46,514 bases of DNA from an uncultured Adlercreutzia sp. (lineage in GTDB: Bacteria > Actinomycetota > Coriobacteriia > Coriobacteriales > Eggerthellaceae): assembly GCA_910585575.1 (NCBI GenBank), contig CAJUFS010000017.1, forward strand, positions 1-46,514, written 5' to 3'. The notes below the pieces were generated by a model. The model was not told where the DNA came from and ran no database searches. It saw only the letters and a list, made by a program, of their open reading frames with translations. The translations under genes and the position numbers were made by a program. The number at the start of each line of letters is the position of its first letter. Position 1 is the stretch's first letter. Below, piece by piece: positions 42,601 through 46,514 of this stretch.

Positions 42601-42963
42601 GCGCTGGCCTTCATCGTGCTGTACAACCTGACGAACATCAACATCACCGAGCGTGCGCGGGAAATTGCCACCCTGAAGGTGCTCGGCTTTTTGCCACGCG
42701 AGGTGGACGCCTACATCTTCCGGGAAATTGCCCTGCTCTCCCTCATGGGAGCGCTGCTGGGTCTGGTGCTCGGCGTGGTGCTCGAGGGTTTCGTGGTCAC
42801 TACGGCCGAGGTGGACCAGGTTATGTTCGGCCGCACCATTCACGGGCTCAGCTTTGTGGTGGCCTTCGTCCTCACCATGGTGTTCACCTTGCTGGTCACC
42901 CTGGTGATGCGTCCGAAGCTGGCCCACGTCGACATGGTGGAGAGCCTAAAGAGCAACGAATAG
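39691..42963 (+). CDS. FtsX-like ABC permease with long coiled coil
   Basis: A 1090-residue permease, partner of the ATPase upstream. There is one N-terminal membrane helix (residues 18-38), an extracellular MacB-like domain (about 40-255), then a very charged heptad region (about 265-525) rich in KELDEKRAEYKKEKA-type strings. Three helices and an FtsX domain follow (about 550-690), then a membrane helix, a second extracellular domain (about 740-950) and a final three-helix FtsX domain. The coiled coil should extend outside the cell by some tens of nanometres if continuous. Such permeases move lipids or envelope substrates, or transmit force as FtsEX does. The substrate is unknown. Confidence 0.9.
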   Translation: MSAFNKDIVRSIRHSLGRFVAIAAIVALGAGFYAGLRMTAPDMNLAADAYYDGTALMDIRVVSTMGLTDEDINALRQVDGVYAVMPAYQTDVLATLGDEQYVMRVHSLPEGAAASYQADAATVASDDRSYLNRLELVEGRWPESAGECLIFNDRVMSAPADIGDVVTVDAGVTAVEDTLKRTEFTIVGKVHSPLYVSSTAMGPTTIGSGTIEQFMYIPADDFDDDVPISEAFVAVKGARELDSASDAYQQRIDKVTAAIEAIAPEREQARVASLQEEAQKELDEKRAEYKKEKAKVEAELADAKAKLEDARADIADGKKELEEAQATLTENEEKLAEGQKDYDEGVAELKKQRADAEEKFAKAQETIDENQKSVDEAAERLPELQSSLAQLEAALAAPGLPDEQKTALEAQKSQVEAGIAEVEQGQAQLKEAKAELKAQRAAAEKQFAAAQKKLDAAKKQLETGQKKLDEGRAEYEKGKEDLASGRGEYEDGQAEYDESAAKAADELERAEKKLEDAQHEIDDLKAPEWLIMDRTKNSGVVSFEADAERIDSIASFFPFIFFLVAALVALTTMTRMVDEERALIGTYKALGYGRWRITSKYLVYAAAASLLGSVVGIAVLSQVLPWVIMEAYSIVYFVPRGAMPVNWPLALAATGLGVGVTLVATWAAVAATLRETPAALMLPRAPKAGKRILLERIRPLWRHLSFSWKVTLRNLFRYKKRLVMTVIGIAGCTALLLTGLGLQNSINDIIDVQYGQLVHYNVVVSGDEDATTGEREKADALLADETTVRQTARATVDAMMALGSDGTEVMTTVVAPEDPAAFASLWTLRTRSAQRPVTLSDGGVVLTEKLASLLGVKPGDKVRFAEQDDMGNATDTTYTAPVAAVVENYVANYAFMTPAVYERTFGEAGANLTVYASVTEDESTQQALSEALRDTGAVETVAFNEEVISSYKKMLRSVDMVVIVLVVAAAALAFIVLYNLTNINITERAREIATLKVLGFLPREVDAYIFREIALLSLMGALLGLVLGVVLEGFVVTTAEVDQVMFGRTIHGLSFVVAFVLTMVFTLLVTLVMRPKLAHVDMVESLKSNE

Positions 42964-43003
42964 GCGGCCGAGAGCGCGCTCCTTTAAGCGGCAAGACAAT
43001 TAT

Positions 43004-43034
43004 GGGCTTCCCTGGCTGTGCGACGGGGGAGCCC
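43004..43034 (+). terminator. Terminator after the permease
   Basis: A 9-bp stem GGGCTTCCC/GGGGAGCCC (one G-U pair) followed by TTTGCTTTG, 40 nt after the permease stop. Confidence 0.65.
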
Positions 43035-43041
43035 TTTGCTT

Positions 43042-43050
43042 TGCTACAAT
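43042..43050 (+). promoter_or_regulatory. Extended -10 promoter of the trigger factor gene
   Basis: TGC-TACAAT is an extended -10 element, 60 nt before the start codon. No good -35 is visible, which extended -10 promoters can lack. Confidence 0.55.
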
Positions 43051-43110
43051 AACGCCCGAACTATCGGGTGCGTCGCACCCCCCCTTCAACCTGTGAGGAG
43101 AACCTGACCC

Positions 43111-44430
43111 ATGCAAGTAACCGAGAAGAAGATCGCCGACGGCATCATTCGCCTTTCCTGCGAAGCTACCGCCCAGGAAGTGAACAACGCCCTGCGCGAG
43201 GCCGGCGAGGCCTTTGCCCAGTCCATGGGCGTGCGTCTGCAGCCCGGCAAGACCGTGGACGAGTGCGTTAAAGAGGCCCTGGGCATCACCGATCTGGACA
43301 AGGTCATCGAGGCCAATGCCATCGAGGTGCTGGTGCCGCGCGCGCTGGATCGACGCAACCTGGTGCCGGCGTTTCCGCCGAAGGCCACGCCGTCCCAGAA
43401 GTTCGAGCGCGGCAAGCGCTTCGCCTTCACCATGGACGTCACCGTCAAGCCTACCTACGAGCTGAAGTCCTACGAGCCCGTCGAGGTGACGGTGCAGCCC
43501 TTCGCCTTCGACGATTCCGTTATCGACCAGCAGATCGACGAGCTGGCCCATCGCTATACCGCTTACGTGACGGCCGATCCCAAGCCCCTGGCTGCGGGCG
43601 ACGCCTGCGAGATTGCCATGACCATCTCCCAGGACGGCCAGGAGATCAAGGCGCTGTGCACCGAGGGCCGCACCTATGTGATGAGCCAAGGGTTCATGCC
43701 CGAGGGCTTCGACAAGGAGCTCATCGGCATGGAGCCGGGCCAGACCAAGGAGTTCTCCTTCGAGGCCCCGCAGCTGAACGAGGCCGGCGAAGAGGTTATG
43801 CAGAAGCTCGACTGCAAGGTTACCGTGAAGGAAGTGCAGAAGGAGGCCGTACCTGTCATCGACGACGCCTGGGTGAAGGCAAACCTGCCCGGCATGGAGA
43901 CGGTGGAGGCCCTGCGCGCCGACATGCGCCGCGTGTTCGAGGCGCAGCAGCGCGAGGGCTATCAGAACTACGTGCAGCAGATGGTGCTCTCGCAGCTGGC
44001 GCGCCGCTTCGAGGGCCGCATTGCCGACGAGATCTACGAGGCCACCCGCAACCAGCTCATGCAGAACCTGCAGATGGAGCTGCAGCAGCAGGGCATGGAC
44101 TTCCAGCAGTTCGTGGCGGCTAACGGCGGCGAGCAGCAGTTCGGCATGATGCTCATGATGCAGACCCGCGAGGTGCTCGTCCAGGGCTTCTGCCTCGACG
44201 CGGTGTACCGCCACGAGCGCATGACCCTTACCGATGCCGATCTGGACGCGGCCTGCCTGGCCATGAATCCCCAGGGCAATCCCAGCTACCTGCGCCAGCA
44301 GCTGGAGGCCGCCGGCCGCGGCTTCGCCCTGCGCGAGACAGCCGAGCGTAACAAGGCCCTGCGCTTTGTGGTGGAGAAGGCCGTTATCACCGAGCAGGAG
44401 CCGGAGGCTCCCGCCCCGGCAGCCGAGTAG
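43111..44430 (+). CDS. tig: Trigger factor-like ribosome-associated chaperone/prolyl isomerase
   Basis: A 439-residue protein with trigger factor order: N-terminal domain (1-110), an FKBP-like isomerase region (about 150-250, MSQGFMPEGFDKELIGMEPGQTKEFSF) and a helical C-terminal chaperone domain (about 255-420), then a Pro/Ala/Glu tail. The usual ribosome-docking signature GFRxGKxP is not intact: the aligned stretch reads MGVRLQPGKTVDEC, with extra residues between Arg and Gly-Lys. It may be a diverged trigger factor or a second paralogue. ATG 43111 follows GAGGAGAA, and an extended -10 promoter lies 60 nt upstream. It is a single-gene unit. Confidence 0.82.
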   Translation: MQVTEKKIADGIIRLSCEATAQEVNNALREAGEAFAQSMGVRLQPGKTVDECVKEALGITDLDKVIEANAIEVLVPRALDRRNLVPAFPPKATPSQKFERGKRFAFTMDVTVKPTYELKSYEPVEVTVQPFAFDDSVIDQQIDELAHRYTAYVTADPKPLAAGDACEIAMTISQDGQEIKALCTEGRTYVMSQGFMPEGFDKELIGMEPGQTKEFSFEAPQLNEAGEEVMQKLDCKVTVKEVQKEAVPVIDDAWVKANLPGMETVEALRADMRRVFEAQQREGYQNYVQQMVLSQLARRFEGRIADEIYEATRNQLMQNLQMELQQQGMDFQQFVAANGGEQQFGMMLMMQTREVLVQGFCLDAVYRHERMTLTDADLDAACLAMNPQGNPSYLRQQLEAAGRGFALRETAERNKALRFVVEKAVITEQEPEAPAPAAE

Positions 44431-44490
44431 CCGATAGCGTTTTGGGGCGGTCGGCGTTGCCGATCCGTTCCCAGCTAAGCACGATGAACC

Positions 44491-44515
44491 GAAGGGCGGC
44501 TGCGGGCCGCCCTTC
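44491..44515 (+). terminator. Terminator after the trigger factor gene
   Basis: A perfect 9-bp stem GAAGGGCGG/CCGCCCTTC with a 7-nt loop, then TTTG. It lies 37 nt before the proposed start of the next gene. Confidence 0.75.
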
Positions 44516-44551
44516 TTTGCAGGGGCCTCGACCCCGGAAAGGCGTCTTCCT

Positions 44552-46514
44552 GTGACGAAGCCCTCCAAGAAATCTTCGACGAAGTCTCATCGGTCGGGAG
44601 CGAAGAACCCTGTCGCGAAGGGCGCCGCTGCCCCGAAAGCGACGAGCTCTCCAAAGAAAGGCAGTGTTGTGAGGGCGGCTAATGCCGCGCGGAAGGCCGG
44701 CGCCTCTGCCGCGCCGCTTTCGGCGTTTCTGCCCACCACGCGGGCCGAGGCGGACGCGCGCGGGTGGGGCCAACTTGACTTTGTCTACGTGTCGGGCGAC
44801 GCCTACGTGGACCACCCCTCCTTCGGGCCGGCCATCATCACGCGGGTGCTGGAGTCCCATGGCTACAAGGTGGGCATCATCGCCCAGCCCGATTGGAACG
44901 ATCCGGCTTCCGTGGCCGTGTTCGGCGAGCCGCGCCTGGGCTTTCTGGTGTCGGCCGGCAACATGGATTCCATGGTGAACCACTACACGGTGAACAAGAA
45001 GCGCCGCCACGAGGACGCCTACACGCCGGGCGGCGAGGGCGGCAAGCGCCCGAACCACGCCGCCGTGGTGTACTCCAACCTCATTCGCCGCACTTTCAAG
45101 AAGACGCCCATTATCCTGGGCGGCATCGAGGCGAGCCTGCGGCGCTTGGCGCACTACGATTACTGGTCCGACTCCCTCAAGCGCTCCATCCTGATGGACT
45201 CCGGTGCCGACCTGGTGTCCTACGGCATGGGGGAGCGCTCCATCGTGGAGATTGCCGACGCGCTGAACGCGGGCTTGGCGGTGTCCGACCTGACGTTCAT
45301 TCCCGGCACGGTGTACAAGACCCGTTCGCTGGAGCATGTGGTGGACTACGTTATGTTGCCGTCTTGGGACGAGGTGTCTTCCAGCAAGCGCGCCTTCGCC
45401 GAGAGTTTTGCCGAGCAGTACCGCGCGAGCGACCCCATTACGGGCAAGCGCCTGGTAGAGGCTTATCCCCACGATGTGTACGTGGTGCAGAACCCGCCGG
45501 CGCTGCCCTTAACCACCGCTGAAATGGACGCGGTCTACCGCTTGCCCTACGCACGCACCTGGCACCCTTCCTATGATGCCGCCGGCGGCGTGCCCGCGTT
45601 GGCCGAGGTGAAGTTCAGCCTCACCAGCTGCCGCGGGTGCTTCGGCGAGTGCTCGTTCTGCGCGCTCACGTTCCATCAGGGGCGCATTGTCACGGCGCGA
45701 TCCCAGGAATCATTGCTGGACGAGGCGCGGCTCATGATCGAGGACCCCGACTTCAAGGGCTACATCAGCGACGTGGGCGGCCCCACGGCGAACTTCCGTG
45801 CTCCGGCTTGCGCCAAGCAGCTGAAGGCCGGCGCGTGCACCGACAAGCGCTGCCTGGGCACCAGCCCCTGCAAGGCTCTGCGCGCCGACCATCGCGACTA
45901 CGTGGGATTACTGCGCAAGCTGCGGAAGCTGCCCGGCGTGAAGAAGGTGTTCGTGCGCAGCGGCATCCGCTTCGACTACGTGCTGGCCGATCCGGACCCC
46001 AAGCAGACCTTCCTGCGCGAGCTGACGGAGCACCATGTGTCCGGCCAGCTGCGCGTGGCTCCCGAGCACGTGTCCGACCCCGTGCTGGCCGCCATGGGCA
46101 AGCCCCCGCGGGCGGTGTACGATCGCTTCTGCCAGGCCTTCGAGGATATCAACCGCGAAGTGGGCAAGAAGCAGTACGTGGTGCCCTACCTTATGTCGTC
46201 GCACCCAGGCAGCACGCTGAAAGAAGCGGTGGAGCTGGCCGAGTACGTGCGCGACATGGGCTTCAACCCCGAGCAGGTGCAGGATTTCTACCCCACACCT
46301 TCAACGGTGTCCACCTGCATGTACTACACGGGCCTCGACCCGCTTACTATGGAGGAAATCTACGTGCCGCGCACGCCCCACGAGAAGGCCCTGCAGCGCG
46401 CTCTCATCCAGTACCGCAACCCCGCCAACTACGACTTGGTGCGCGAGGCCCTGGTGAAGGCCGGCCGCACCGACCTCATCGGCTGGGACGAGAAAGCCCT
46501 CATCCGCCCCAAGC
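44552..46514 (+). CDS. YgiQ-family radical SAM protein (3' partial)
   Basis: At least 654 residues, open at the window end. A Lys/Ser/Ala-rich basic leader (1-60) is followed by the YgiQ N-terminal domain (GWGQLDFVYVSGDAYVDHPS, GGIEASLRRLAHYDYWSD). The radical SAM motif CFGECSFC has C363, C367 and C370, and the family's VRSGIRFDY, LRVAPEHVS and QVQDFYPTPST blocks follow. YgiQ proteins bind a [4Fe-4S] cluster and SAM; their reaction is not settled. The start is GTG 44552 (GGAAAGG upstream). A later GTG at 44669, after AAAGGC, would remove the basic leader and cannot be excluded. Confidence 0.9.
   Translation, partial: MTKPSKKSSTKSHRSGAKNPVAKGAAAPKATSSPKKGSVVRAANAARKAGASAAPLSAFLPTTRAEADARGWGQLDFVYVSGDAYVDHPSFGPAIITRVLESHGYKVGIIAQPDWNDPASVAVFGEPRLGFLVSAGNMDSMVNHYTVNKKRRHEDAYTPGGEGGKRPNHAAVVYSNLIRRTFKKTPIILGGIEASLRRLAHYDYWSDSLKRSILMDSGADLVSYGMGERSIVEIADALNAGLAVSDLTFIPGTVYKTRSLEHVVDYVMLPSWDEVSSSKRAFAESFAEQYRASDPITGKRLVEAYPHDVYVVQNPPALPLTTAEMDAVYRLPYARTWHPSYDAAGGVPALAEVKFSLTSCRGCFGECSFCALTFHQGRIVTARSQESLLDEARLMIEDPDFKGYISDVGGPTANFRAPACAKQLKAGACTDKRCLGTSPCKALRADHRDYVGLLRKLRKLPGVKKVFVRSGIRFDYVLADPDPKQTFLRELTEHHVSGQLRVAPEHVSDPVLAAMGKPPRAVYDRFCQAFEDINREVGKKQYVVPYLMSSHPGSTLKEAVELAEYVRDMGFNPEQVQDFYPTPSTVSTCMYYTGLDPLTMEEIYVPRTPHEKALQRALIQYRNPANYDLVREALVKAGRTDLIGWDEKALIRPK

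Overview
The window reads as chromosome from a high-G+C anaerobic actinobacterium of the Coriobacteriia, most likely family Eggerthellaceae (Eggerthella, Gordonibacter or a relative; I cannot fix the genus). This rests on several DMSO-reductase-family molybdoenzyme operons close together, LuxR-type regulators whose N-terminal half is a 12-helix membrane domain, Tat-exported flavoprotein reductases, and G/C-ending codon use. I see no tRNA, rRNA, CRISPR array, prophage or intact IS element.

Positions 1-27425 hold three paralogous molybdoenzyme modules. Module 1 (1-7883) is catalytic subunit A1 (5' end outside the window), Fe-S subunit B1, membrane anchor C1, TorD-like chaperone D1, LuxR1 on the same strand, then NapG- and NapH-like proteins. 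An Rpn/PD-(D/E)XK nuclease gene (8127-9014) separates it from module 2. Module 2 (9031-18704) is divergent LuxR2, then W2, A2, B2, C2, D2, NapG2 and NapH2. A 1 kb gene-poor gap with tandem repeats follows. Module 3 (19757-27425) is W3, A3, B3, C3, D3 and convergent LuxR3. A is exported by Tat and reduces an unknown substrate outside the membrane. B and C pass electrons from the quinol pool. D matures A, and NapGH may be an extra quinol-oxidising route. W2 and W3 are homologous proteins I do not recognise, each built from two winged-helix-like repeats and placed first in its operon. They are the best candidates for an undescribed component.

Positions 27509-38835 look like a stress and accessory region: a YwnA-like Rrf2 regulator divergent from a YwnB-like NAD(P)-binding protein, a LysR regulator, a DHA2-type exporter, a Tat-lipoprotein flavin reductase, a class M sirtuin with its zinc macrodomain, a tannase-like lipoprotein and a glutamate-cysteine ligase. 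Six copies of one palindrome (TGTAAN-N7-NTTACA) lie in the promoter regions of the Rrf2/YwnB pair (two copies), LysR, the exporter, the sirtuin operon and the tannase. This suggests one shared regulon.

Positions 38941-46514 are more ordinary: an ABC ATPase with a large FtsX-like permease carrying a long coiled coil, a divergent trigger factor, and a YgiQ-type radical SAM protein cut by the window end.
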